Shown in pieces: positions 29,310 through 38,243 of a stretch of DNA of 64,000 nucleotides; within the stretch, counting starts at the first letter, position 1; the number at the start of each line of letters is the position of its first letter. The notes beneath the pieces were generated by a model. It was not told the origin of the DNA, made no database searches, and saw only the letters and a list, made by a program, of their open reading frames with translations. Position numbers and translations under genes: made by a program. The stretch comes from Mesorhizobium sp. (lineage in GTDB: Bacteria; Pseudomonadota; Alphaproteobacteria; Rhizobiales; Rhizobiaceae), in assembly GCF_004963255.1 (NCBI RefSeq), contig NZ_SUGA01000014.1:62001-126000 (forward strand). The letters are read 5' to 3'.

Positions 29310-30563
29310 TCAGTCGGCCACGCCGCAATAGCGGGCCATGAAGGCTGCGAAGCCGACGATGCCGGCGAGGTATTCCTCGACATCGACGTGCTCTCCGAAA
29401 GTGTGGCAATTGCGGATGTCGCCCGGCGCGCAATAGACGGCAGGAATGCCCAACCGGTTGACGAAGAAGGACGATTCCGACCAGAAGGGCGCGCCCTCGA
29501 TCATGCCGCGGCCGCCCATGGCGCCTGCCATCGATTGCGAAAGCATGGCGACTTCGGCACCCGTCTCGTCGATCTCGGCGGCGGTGCCGCCCAGCCTGTG
29601 ATCGCGTCCTGCCGGATAGGAGAACTCCAAGGCGATCTCGGGATCGGTGATGGCGCCGCGCACCGCGGCCTCGATCTCGGCGGCGGCCGTGTCGAGGGAT
29701 TCGCCCGGCAGGAGCTTGCGGATCAGCGACAGCGTGCATCGCTCAGGCACGGCGATATAGCCGCCGCCGGTGAGGCCGGTGATCAGCAGGAAGCCGCGCC
29801 CGGTGAGCTTGTGCTCGGCCCGGGCCGCTACCTCGTCCGAATGTCTCCACAGCGCCGTCATGGCGGCATGGGCGGCGCGCAACGCATCCTTGCCGAGCTC
29901 GGGCACGCCGAAATAGGCCGACTTGCCGGTGATCGTGATGTCGGTGATGAAGAAGCCGATCTGCGCGGCATAGACGGCAAGCCGCGTCGGCTCGACATAG
30001 ACGGTGAAGTCGGGCGCCGCGACCTCGCCGGCCTCGATGCGGCCGACGAAATGCTTGATGCCGGCGGAGACGCCGCTGCCGGGCTGGCCGCTCTCCTCGT
30101 CGCCGACGAAAGCGAAGGCCACATCGCCCTTGAGGCGGATGCCGGCCTTGTCGAGCAACGAGAGCGCCGCCAGCGAAGCGGTGATGCCGGCCTTCAGATC
30201 GCCGGAGCCGCGGCCCCAGACCGCCCCGTCAATGATGGGCGCGCCGAACGGGTCCTCGCGCTCGGTGCCGGCCCAATGCTCGCGCCAGCCGTCGACATGA
30301 ACGGTGTCGGTGTGGCCGATGAAGAGCAGGCGCTTGCCGTCGCCGGCGCCCTTGCGTTCGCCCCAGATGTTCGGCCTGCCGGGCAGGAAATCCGCGCGGC
30401 TCAGGCCGCTCAGCCCCAGCTCGCGCATCTTCGCTTCGAGGAAGTCGACGACATTCGCTTCGTTGCCGGTGATGCTTTCGCGGCCGATCGCGCCCCTGAA
30501 CAGCGCCAGGGCCTGGTCGGGATCGAGAGCGGCTCGCAGCCGGGTCACGATATCTGCGGTCAC
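29310..30563 (-). CDS. M20 family deacylase (ArgE/DapE family)
   Basis: LFIGHTDTVHVDGW, GAVWGRGSGDLKAGI, VGDEESGQPGSG; GTG start at 30563 overlapping the upstream stop. Confidence 0.88.
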   Translation of the reverse strand: MTADIVTRLRAALDPDQALALFRGAIGRESITGNEANVVDFLEAKMRELGLSGLSRADFLPGRPNIWGERKGAGDGKRLLFIGHTDTVHVDGWREHWAGTEREDPFGAPIIDGAVWGRGSGDLKAGITASLAALSLLDKAGIRLKGDVAFAFVGDEESGQPGSGVSAGIKHFVGRIEAGEVAAPDFTVYVEPTRLAVYAAQIGFFITDITITGKSAYFGVPELGKDALRAAHAAMTALWRHSDEVAARAEHKLTGRGFLLITGLTGGGYIAVPERCTLSLIRKLLPGESLDTAAAEIEAAVRGAITDPEIALEFSYPAGRDHRLGGTAAEIDETGAEVAMLSQSMAGAMGGRGMIEGAPFWSESSFFVNRLGIPAVYCAPGDIRNCHTFGEHVDVEEYLAGIVGFAAFMARYCGVAD

Positions 30564-31774
30564 AGCACGACCTCCTTCAAGGCAGCCGCCTGGGCGGTGG
30601 GCAGCGAAATGCGGCCGTCCGGCGCGTCGACGCCGAAGAGCGTGTTGTGCAACTGGCCGAGACCGATGGCGGCCGCGCCGATCAGCGCGGCGCGCGCGCC
30701 CAGTTCGCCGGCCTCGACGGTGACGGGGTAGGGGAAGCACAGCGGCATCAAGTCCTTGACGCGCGAGAGGATCTCCGGCCTGAGGCCGATCGAGCCACCA
30801 AGGATGACCTTTTCGGGATTGGCGACGGCGGCGATCGCCGCGATGCCTTGCGCCAGATAGCGCGCCGTCTCGTCGAGCACGGTAACGGCTGCCTTGTCGC
30901 CTGCAGCCGCATTCTCGAAGATCGCCGGAACCGCGACCTGGGTGCCGGTCAGGGACCTGTAGCGTTCGGTCATCGCGTGGGTCGCCACCGCTCGCTCGAA
31001 AGCGCCGGTGCGCAGCGATTCAGCCGCGAACGGATCGGCGCCGATCGGCATGAATCCGATCTCGCCCGCCGCATGGGTGGCGCCGCGCACCAGATGGCCG
31101 CCCAGCATCAGGCCGCTGCCGACGCCGGTGCCCAGCGCGATATAGGCGAGATTGTCGATGCCCTGGCCCTGGCCCAGCCAATTCTCGCCGAGCACGGCGA
31201 GATTGACGTCGTTCTCGATCATCACCGCCACGCCGAGCGCTTTTTCGAACGCGTCGAGGACATTCATGGCGTCGAAGCCGGCAATGTTGGGCGCAAGCAG
31301 GATGCGGCCGGTCGCGGGGTCAGGGGCGCCCGGCGCGCCGATCACGGCAAGGCGGATCTTCTTGCGCGGGATGCGCTCGCGGGCGGCGGCCTGGAAGGCA
31401 AGCGCCGCGATCTGGTCGATGACGAACTGGCCGCCGCGCGGATCGGTCGGCGTCGCTGCCTCCGCGAAGATCTGGCACGCGAGGTCGGTCAGCGCCACCC
31501 GCACCTTGGTACCGCCCAGGTCGACGGCGATGATGTAGGCGGCGTCGTGCACGAGCTCGTAGGTGACGGCGGTGCGCCCGACATGGCCGCTGGTGCGGCC
31601 GGTCTCCTGCACCCAGCCTTCCTGCTCGAGCCCGCGCACGATTTCCGAAATCGTCTGCTTCGACAGGCCGGTGAGCTTCGAGATCGAGGCCCGCGAGATC
31701 GGCCCGCCCTGGACGATCGCCTCCATGACCGAGCGCTGGGAGAATTGGCGGGAGATACGCGGCAGGTCGCTCAC
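30560..31774 (-). CDS. ROK family transcriptional regulator (NagC/Mlc-type)
   Basis: N-terminal HTH (ISRASISKLTGLSKQTISEIVRGLEQEGWV) plus ROK domain (AVDLGGTKVRVALTDL); GTG start. Confidence 0.92.
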   Translation of the reverse strand: MSDLPRISRQFSQRSVMEAIVQGGPISRASISKLTGLSKQTISEIVRGLEQEGWVQETGRTSGHVGRTAVTYELVHDAAYIIAVDLGGTKVRVALTDLACQIFAEAATPTDPRGGQFVIDQIAALAFQAAARERIPRKKIRLAVIGAPGAPDPATGRILLAPNIAGFDAMNVLDAFEKALGVAVMIENDVNLAVLGENWLGQGQGIDNLAYIALGTGVGSGLMLGGHLVRGATHAAGEIGFMPIGADPFAAESLRTGAFERAVATHAMTERYRSLTGTQVAVPAIFENAAAGDKAAVTVLDETARYLAQGIAAIAAVANPEKVILGGSIGLRPEILSRVKDLMPLCFPYPVTVEAGELGARAALIGAAAIGLGQLHNTLFGVDAPDGRISLPTAQAAALKEVVL

Positions 31775-31787
31775 ATACGCCTCGATT

Positions 31788-31812
31788 AATTCGTTCTGTC
31801 ACCGAACTTATT
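31788..31812. promoter_or_regulatory. Candidate ROK regulator operator
   Basis: AATTCGTTC-N7-GAACTTATT imperfect inverted repeat just upstream of the ROK gene start. Confidence 0.45.
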
Positions 31813-32015
31813 GGCGAAACGGCGTCTTGTCAACGATCACGTCGCATTGTCGGAGACCGCAATCGGAGGGGGGTGATTTACTCGACTGCCATGTGCCGCA
31901 CCGACCTGGCAACCGCGGCGAAATCGAGATTGCTCGCAGTTCGGGCCGGCGGAGGCGAGCGATCAAGCCGGTCCCGAACACGCGCGTGCTGGCTGGTCAG
32001 TGGGTCGAGCCAGCC

Positions 32016-33047
32016 TCAGTTCCTGTCGACCGGCTTCGAACGCATCCTCGACACCGTCTCGCGTTCGGCGCGCTTGGAGCGCAGCGGCGGCAGGCCGCGG
32101 TCGACGAGGTCCATATCCTCCAGCACCATGTCGCCCATGCGCTTGAAGGCGATGTCGAGGGCGCCGGCGCGATGGGCCGAACGGAGAAAGCCGGGGAGGG
32201 CGCGGACGGGATGGTCCTTGGCCAGCGGCTCCTCTGGGAAGACGTCGCTTGCGGCGACGATGTGGCCGCTCCTCACCGACGCCATCAGTGCGGCGAAATC
32301 GACGACGCCGGCGCGGCTGAGCAGGATGAAGGCGGCGCCCTTTCGCATTTTGGCAAAGGAGTCCGCGCCGAGGAAACCCTGGTTCTCGCTGGTGACCGAA
32401 GCGACGACGAAGACGAAATCGCTTTGCGACAGCGCCTCGTCCAGCGAAGCCGGCTCGACGCCGTTGTCGACCAGGATCGACGGCGGCAGCCACGGATCGT
32501 AGACCCTGGTGTGGGTGCGGAAGCCGGTCAGCAGGCGGTTGAGCGCACGGCCGAGGTCGCCGAAGCCGATGATGCCGACATCGGCGCCGGAGAGAAGCCG
32601 CGCGGTCTGGTTGCCGTCGCCGCCCCAGAGTTCCTTGCCCTGGCGGAAGGCGAGATCGGCATCGACGATGTTTCTGGCCAGGTTCAGCGCCATGGCGAGG
32701 CCGAGTTCGGCCACCGGTTCGGCAAAGACAAGACCTGTAGTGACGACATGGATGCCGCGCGCGAACAGCGTCTCATAGGGCATGTTGTTGAGGAGGTTGG
32801 TCTCGACATTGAAGATGCAGCGAAGCGACGTCATTTTCTGCAGCGTCTCCGAGGCGATGGGGGGCTGACCTATGATGTAACGCGCCTCGGCCAGCGTCTC
32901 GGCGGGTAGGGCGGAAACACCTTCCGGCGTGGTCTCGACAATGCGATAATGGCTGCGCAGGCGCGCCAGTTGCGGCGGCGTGAAGATAAGTTCTAGCGTG
33001 CGCGGTTCGGGCGCGCTGATCACCAGCGGCAAGGTCTTGTCGGACAT
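32016..33047 (-). CDS. D-isomer-specific 2-hydroxyacid dehydrogenase family protein
   Basis: LLSGADVGIIGFGDLGRALNRLL; FILLSRAGVVDFAALM; DVFPEEPL. Confidence 0.88.
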   Translation of the reverse strand: MSDKTLPLVISAPEPRTLELIFTPPQLARLRSHYRIVETTPEGVSALPAETLAEARYIIGQPPIASETLQKMTSLRCIFNVETNLLNNMPYETLFARGIHVVTTGLVFAEPVAELGLAMALNLARNIVDADLAFRQGKELWGGDGNQTARLLSGADVGIIGFGDLGRALNRLLTGFRTHTRVYDPWLPPSILVDNGVEPASLDEALSQSDFVFVVASVTSENQGFLGADSFAKMRKGAAFILLSRAGVVDFAALMASVRSGHIVAASDVFPEEPLAKDHPVRALPGFLRSAHRAGALDIAFKRMGDMVLEDMDLVDRGLPPLRSKRAERETVSRMRSKPVDRN

Positions 33048-33128
33048 GATTTTCCTCCCGGGACACGATTGGATCGCGTCAATCACATCTTCGAGTCTTA
33101 CCCACGATGAAACGATTTACAAGAACGA

Positions 33129-33146
33129 AAAATCGATTTATCGATT
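33129..33146. promoter_or_regulatory. Candidate LacI-family operator in the dehydrogenase/LacI divergent region
   Basis: AAAATCGATTTATCGATT; CG-centred palindrome AAATCGATTT, nearly identical to the 34355-34366 site. Confidence 0.6.
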
Positions 33147-33193
33147 AGAACAGCGAGGCAGGAAATCGACTGCCTGCCCTCGGGAGGAGGTCA

Positions 33194-34255
33194 ATGGCAC
33201 AACAGGAAGCCCGGCAAAGGCGTCCGTCGATCCACGACGTGGCAAGCCATGCCGGCGTGTCCGCGGCCACGGTTTCCAAGGTGCTCGCCGGTGTCGCCAC
33301 GGTGAAGCCCGAAAATGCGCAACGCGTTCTCGATGCCGTCGAGCGTCTGGCCTATCGCGTCGATCCACTAGCTTCCGACATGCGCAGGGCCAAGCGCCGC
33401 ATCATCGGCGCCATCATGCCCGAGTTTGAAAGCGAGTTCTTCGGCCAGATGGTCACCGAGCTTGAGGGCCTTGCCGAGCAGCGCGGCTACACGCTGGTCG
33501 CGGCGTCGAGCCGTGAATCGGAAGCGCGCGAAAAGGAGATCCTGGCCCGCATGCATGACTGGCGCGTTGCCGGCGTGGTGCTGGCGCCTGTGCGCAACGA
33601 GCACGGGCCAGCGGCCGCCTTCATGAAGGCCAACGGCATGACCGGCGTGCTGATCGACCGCGTCTTGTCCGACGACGCTTTCGATACCGTTTCGGCCGAC
33701 AGCGCCGCCGCCAGCGCCCAGGTTGCGCGGATGCTGGTGGGCAAGGGCCACAAGCACATCCTGATCATCGGTCTCGCCGAAGGCGCGGCAACCGTGCGCG
33801 CTCGCCTGGAAGGTTTTCGCACCCAGGCGCTGGCGCTCGACCCGTCCATCCGCATCGATGTGATCACCTCGGAAGTCAGCGTCGAGCCGTTGCGATCGTC
33901 GCTGCGCGATTATTTCGGTCGGGGCGAACGGCCGACCGCCGTCTATTCGCTGCTGCTCAAGGGCACGCTTGTGGCGCTGTCCGAATTCCGCCGGCGCGGC
34001 TGGCATTGCCCGAACGATATCTCGCTGGTCGGCTTCGACGACGCCGAATGGATGCAGGTGACATGGCCGGCCATCGCCGCCGTGGTGCAACCGGTGCGTC
34101 AGATCGCCAGCGAAGCGATGAACCTTTTGTTTCGCAGGGTCGAAGGCGCCGTGGGACCACCCACAGCTAGGCTCGAACCCTGCCAGGTGTTGGAGCGGGA
34201 ATCCGTTGGCTCGCCAGGCAACGGCCCGCATTCCGGGGGAGGAGACCGACAATAG
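33194..34255 (+). CDS. LacI family transcriptional regulator
   Basis: PSIHDVASHAGVSAATVSKVLAGVATVKPENAQRVLDAVERLAYRVDPLA HTH; GGGAGGAGG RBS. Confidence 0.95.
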   Translation: MAQQEARQRRPSIHDVASHAGVSAATVSKVLAGVATVKPENAQRVLDAVERLAYRVDPLASDMRRAKRRIIGAIMPEFESEFFGQMVTELEGLAEQRGYTLVAASSRESEAREKEILARMHDWRVAGVVLAPVRNEHGPAAAFMKANGMTGVLIDRVLSDDAFDTVSADSAAASAQVARMLVGKGHKHILIIGLAEGAATVRARLEGFRTQALALDPSIRIDVITSEVSVEPLRSSLRDYFGRGERPTAVYSLLLKGTLVALSEFRRRGWHCPNDISLVGFDDAEWMQVTWPAIAAVVQPVRQIASEAMNLLFRRVEGAVGPPTARLEPCQVLERESVGSPGNGPHSGGGDRQ

Positions 34256-34332
34256 CCCCCATTGTCGACAACGGAAGGACGGTGCCGGCCTGGCCAAGGC
34301 ATCCGGCGCGTCAGATCAGAAGGAGGACTGGA

Positions 34333-35322
34333 ATGACATCGCTTACCCTGAAGATAAATCGATTTACCCTTGCATTGGGCGTAGCCCTGGCGTTTTCGGC
34401 CGTCGGCGCGGCCAAGGCCCAGGACGGCGAATATGGCGTGCTGATGAAGACGCTGGCCAATCCGTTCTGGGGCGCGATGGCGCAGGGCGTCGCGGACGGC
34501 GCCAAGGAAGCCGGGGTGAAATATTTCCAGCAGGCGGCCGAGAGCGACCAGGCGGCTGAGCCGCAGCTCAACCTGTGCAACACCATGCTGGAGCGCAAGC
34601 CGGTGGCGATGATCACCGCCGCCATCAACTCGACTAATCTTCTGCCCTGCCTGAAGTCGGCGCAGGACGCAGGCATCAAGATCGTCGACCTCGACAACAA
34701 TCTCGACCAGGCGGTGCTCGACAAGGAAGGCGTCAAGGTGACCTTCCATATCGGCTCCGACAATATCGCCGCCGGCGCGCAGGGCGCGGAGTACTTGGCC
34801 AACAAGCTCGGCAAGGATGCCAAGGGTCCGGTGCTCGTCATCGAGGGCCTCTCCGGCAACATCACCGGCGAGAAGCGCGCCAAGGGCTTTGCCGACAAGC
34901 TGAAGGAACTGGCGCCGGGCCTCGAGATCGTCGCCTCGCTGCCGGGCGACTGGGATCGCGGCAAGGCCGCCTCGATCGCCACCGACACGCTGACGGCGCA
35001 TCCCGACTTGGTCGCCATCTTCTGCGCCAATGACGGCATGGCGCTGGGCGCGGTGGAGTCGGTCTACGCGGCCGGCAAGGGCCCGCAGGTGACGATCATC
35101 GGCGTCGACGGCAATTCGGACGCGGTTAAGTCGATCAAGGAAGGCCGCCTCAATGCCTCGGTGGCGCAGCTTCCCTACCTCGTCGGCAAGCAGGCGGTCG
35201 AGAACGTCAAGAAGGCGCTCGCCGGCGACAAGGTCGAGGACAGCATCGCGGTGCCGACGCTGGTGCTGACCAAGGACGTGATCGACGCCGGCAAGGAGCC
35301 GATGCTGCAATATGTGAAGTAG
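34333..35322 (+). CDS. Sugar ABC transporter substrate-binding protein (ribose-binding type)
   Basis: Signal peptide; YGVLMKTLANPFWGAMAQGVADGAKEAG; start moved from 34282 to ATG 34333 with AGGAGG RBS. Confidence 0.9.
   Translation: MTSLTLKINRFTLALGVALAFSAVGAAKAQDGEYGVLMKTLANPFWGAMAQGVADGAKEAGVKYFQQAAESDQAAEPQLNLCNTMLERKPVAMITAAINSTNLLPCLKSAQDAGIKIVDLDNNLDQAVLDKEGVKVTFHIGSDNIAAGAQGAEYLANKLGKDAKGPVLVIEGLSGNITGEKRAKGFADKLKELAPGLEIVASLPGDWDRGKAASIATDTLTAHPDLVAIFCANDGMALGAVESVYAAGKGPQVTIIGVDGNSDAVKSIKEGRLNASVAQLPYLVGKQAVENVKKALAGDKVEDSIAVPTLVLTKDVIDAGKEPMLQYVK
34355..34366. promoter_or_regulatory. Candidate intragenic LacI-family operator at the 5' end of the binding-protein gene
   Basis: Perfect 12-bp palindrome TAAATCGATTTA, 22 nt after ATG 34333. 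Confidence 0.5.
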
Positions 35323-35326
35323 TGAA

Positions 35327-35449
35327 AGGAAGGGAGTAAGGGAGTAAGGCAGTAGGGGAGTAGGAAAGCGTGGTTTGCGCTCCGCAGGCTTGGCCCAGCC
35401 GCCTTCTTTCCCTACTCCCCTACTAACCTACTCCCTTATTCCCCTTACC
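35327..35449. repeat. Large intra-operon inverted repeat with tandem GGGAGTAR octamers
   Basis: Left arm has four tandem octamers GGGAGTAA/GGGAGTAA/GGCAGTAG/GGGAGTAG (35332-35363); right arm CTTTCCCTACTCCCCTACTAACCTACTCCCTTATTCCCC is its near reverse complement. Confidence 0.9.
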
Positions 35450-35461
35450 GAAGGGTCGAAA

Positions 35462-36454
35462 ATGGCTTCCGAAACGACGCAGCCCGGCTTCTGGGCTCGG
35501 GTGCAGCGCGCATCCGTCGAAAGGCTTCACATCAGGCTGGAGTCGCTGGTGGTGCTCCTAGCGCTGAGCACGGCGATGGCGCTCTTGTCGCCCTATTTCC
35601 TGTCGCTCAGCAATTTCCTCAACATACTGCTCGCGACCTCGACGATCGGCGTGCTGGCGATCGCGGCCACCTTCGTCATCGGCTCGGGCGGGCTCGATCT
35701 GTCGCTGGGCTCGGTCATGGGCCTTGCGGGCGTGGCGGGCGCCTTCGTCGCCGTCAATCTCGGCTGGCCGTCGGTGCTGGCGGTGATCGCCTGCATCCTG
35801 GCCGGCGCGATCGCCGGTTACATCAACGGGCAGCTGGTCACCCGCGCCTTCGTGCCGGCCTTCATTGTCACGCTCGGCATGCTGGGCCTGGCGCGCGGGC
35901 TGGCGCTGGTCATCTCGCAGGGCAGGGCAATCTACGGCCTGCCGCTCGGGATCGTCTATATCGGCCAGGGGCGGCCCTTCGGCATTCCGATGCCGGTCAT
36001 CATCTTCGTGCTGACGGCGATCGTCGCGCATGCGGTGCTCGCCTATACGCGCTTCGGCCGCCACACGCTGGCGCTGGGCGATAGTGAGGGTGCTGCCCGC
36101 GCGGCCGGCATCCGCGTCGAGCATCATCGCCGCATCATCTACACGCTATCCGGCGCGCTGGCCGGGCTCGCGGGCCTGCTCTTCACCGCGCGCGTCAACG
36201 CAGGCGACCCGACCGCGGGCATCAATTACGAGCTTACCGCGATCACCGCCGCGATCATCGGCGGCACCAATCTGTTCGGCGGCCGCGCCTCGATCCTGGG
36301 CACCATGATCGGCGCGCTGATCATGGGCGTCTTGCAGAACGGGCTGACGCTGCTTGCGGTGCAGTCCTACTACCAGCAGATGGCGATCGGCGCCGTGCTG
36401 ATCCTCGCCGTGTTCATCGACCAGTACCAGGTGCGGAAGGAGTCACGCGTATGA
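35462..36454 (+). CDS. Sugar ABC transporter permease (RbsC family)
   Basis: GSGGLDLSLGSVMGLAGV; AAIIGGTNLFGGRASILGTMIGA. Confidence 0.93.
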   Translation: MASETTQPGFWARVQRASVERLHIRLESLVVLLALSTAMALLSPYFLSLSNFLNILLATSTIGVLAIAATFVIGSGGLDLSLGSVMGLAGVAGAFVAVNLGWPSVLAVIACILAGAIAGYINGQLVTRAFVPAFIVTLGMLGLARGLALVISQGRAIYGLPLGIVYIGQGRPFGIPMPVIIFVLTAIVAHAVLAYTRFGRHTLALGDSEGAARAAGIRVEHHRRIIYTLSGALAGLAGLLFTARVNAGDPTAGINYELTAITAAIIGGTNLFGGRASILGTMIGALIMGVLQNGLTLLAVQSYYQQMAIGAVLILAVFIDQYQVRKESRV

Positions 36455-37227
36455 CCCTGCTTTCGCTTCGCGGCATCCGCAAAAGTTTTGGCGCGGTCGA
36501 CGTTTTGCACGGCGTTGACCTCTCCGTCGCGGCCGGCGAGGTGGTCGGGCTGGTCGGCGACAACGGCGCCGGCAAATCGACGCTGATGAAGACCATCACC
36601 GGCATCTACCGTGCCGACTCGGGCTCGATCGAATTCGACGGCAAGGACATTCTTGCCCTCGACCCTGGCCAGCGCCGCCAGCTCGGCATCGAGATGATCT
36701 ACCAGGATCTTTCGCTGGCCAAGCAGCAGGACGTGGCGTCGAACATCTTCCTTGGGCGCGAACCGACAAAGCGCTTGTTCGGCCTGTTTCCCGGCTTCGT
36801 CGACAAAGGCGAGATGGACCGCCAGGCCGCGAAAATGATCGAGCGGCTGGGCGCGCATCTGCCGTCGATCAACCGGTCGGTCGGCTCGTTCTCGGGCGGC
36901 CAGCAGCAGACGGTGGCGATCGCGCGGGCGCTCACCTTCAACCCGAAGCTCGTCATCATGGACGAGCCGACGGCGGCGCTTGCCGTGCGCGAGGTGCAAA
37001 GCGTGCTCGATCTCATCCGGCGGCTGAAGTCGGAAGGCATCGCCGTCATCCTGATCTCGCACCGGCTGAACGACGTGCTGTCGGTCACCGACCGCATCGT
37101 CGTGCTGCGCCACGGCAGGGCGGACGCCGATCTCGTCACCGCCAGGACCAATATGAACGAAGTCGTCAGCCGCATCGTCGGCGGCGGCGACATTGCCGCC
37201 GCGGCGGCTCATGAGCAACGAGGCTGA
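36451..37227 (+). CDS. Sugar ABC transporter ATP-binding protein
   Basis: Walker A GDNGAGKSTLMK; FSGGQQQTVAIARAL; MDEPTAALAV. Confidence 0.94.
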   Translation: MTLLSLRGIRKSFGAVDVLHGVDLSVAAGEVVGLVGDNGAGKSTLMKTITGIYRADSGSIEFDGKDILALDPGQRRQLGIEMIYQDLSLAKQQDVASNIFLGREPTKRLFGLFPGFVDKGEMDRQAAKMIERLGAHLPSINRSVGSFSGGQQQTVAIARALTFNPKLVIMDEPTAALAVREVQSVLDLIRRLKSEGIAVILISHRLNDVLSVTDRIVVLRHGRADADLVTARTNMNEVVSRIVGGGDIAAAAAHEQRG

Positions 37228-37228
37228 T

Positions 37229-38083
37229 ATGAATACCTTCGGACTGCACACTTTCGCCATCGCGCCGGTCTGGGACCTCGCGCGCATCGAGCCGCAGATG
37301 GACCGGCTGAAGGAGCTCGGCATCGGGCTGATGGAGATCCCGCTGCTGCGCCCCGAGGAGATCGACACCAAGCGCACGCGCGGCTTCGCCAGCCACTATG
37401 GCGTCGAGCTGATCCCTTCGCTCGGCCTGCCGCGCGCGCTCGACGTGGTCGAGCGGCCGGACGAGGCGCTCGATTTCCTGCAGCCGGCCTTCAAGGTCTG
37501 CAACGAGGTCGGCGCCGAGGCGCTTGGCGGCGTCACCTACGGCACGATCGGCAAGACCACCGGGCGGGCGCCGACGCAGCGCGAGATCGACGGCATATGC
37601 CGCTTCCTCGAACGGGCGGCGAAGTCGGCGAAGTCGCGCAGCCTCAAGCTGGGCATCGAGCCCTGCAACCGCTACGAGACGCATCTGATCAACCGCGGCA
37701 TCGACGCGGCGCGCATCATCGAGCGCGTCGGCGCCGAGAACATCTTCATCCATCTCGATACCTACCACATGCATATCGAGGAAGAGAGCTTTGCCGCCGG
37801 CTTCGAGGCGGCGGCACCGTATCTCGGCTATGTGCATGTGTCGGAAGCCAATCGCGGCGTGCCGGGGCGCGGCATGCTCAACTGGGCGGCCTGCATGAAG
37901 GCGATCGCCGACATCGGCTATCAGGGGGCGATCACGCTTGAAAGCATGAACCATGTCGATGTCGACATCGCCGGTGGTCTCGCCGTGTGGCGGCCAGTGG
38001 CCGAGGATCCGCGCGAAGTGATCGAGGTCGGCCTGCCGTTCCTGCGCGAGGAAGCGAGGAAGGCGGGGCTGACGCTGGGGTGA
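37229..38083 (+). CDS. Sugar phosphate isomerase/epimerase (D-psicose/tagatose 3-epimerase-like TIM barrel)
   Basis: GIEPCNRYETHLINRG, FIHLDTYHMHIEE, GYVHVSEANRGVPGRGMLNW; start could instead be 37211. Confidence 0.85.
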   Translation: MNTFGLHTFAIAPVWDLARIEPQMDRLKELGIGLMEIPLLRPEEIDTKRTRGFASHYGVELIPSLGLPRALDVVERPDEALDFLQPAFKVCNEVGAEALGGVTYGTIGKTTGRAPTQREIDGICRFLERAAKSAKSRSLKLGIEPCNRYETHLINRGIDAARIIERVGAENIFIHLDTYHMHIEEESFAAGFEAAAPYLGYVHVSEANRGVPGRGMLNWAACMKAIADIGYQGAITLESMNHVDVDIAGGLAVWRPVAEDPREVIEVGLPFLREEARKAGLTLG

Positions 38084-38243
38084 GGATTCTTACCTTTTCC
38101 CCTTGCGGGAGAAGGTGGATCGGCGCGAAGCGCCGAGACGGATGAGGGGTGTTCCAGCGGAGTGAGACGTCGGCTTTCCCTGGAGCACCCCTCATCCGGC
38201 CGCTTCGCGGCCACCTTCCCCCACAAGGGGGGAAGGAAGAATC
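38084..38243. repeat. Long imperfect palindromic intergenic element (rhizobial REP/RIME-like) between convergent genes
   Basis: GGATTCTTACCTTTTCCCCTTGCGGGAGAAGGTGG...GGATGAGGGGTGTTCCA mirrors the reverse complement of TGGAGCACCCCTCATCCGGCC...CCACCTTCCCCCACAAGGGGGGAAGGAAGAATC. Confidence 0.85.

Noticed and set aside
35332-35363. Tandem octamers considered as a possible CRISPR or VNTR locus
   Set aside because: Units are only 8 nt with no spacers and no cas genes nearby; better explained as one arm of a hairpin repeat.
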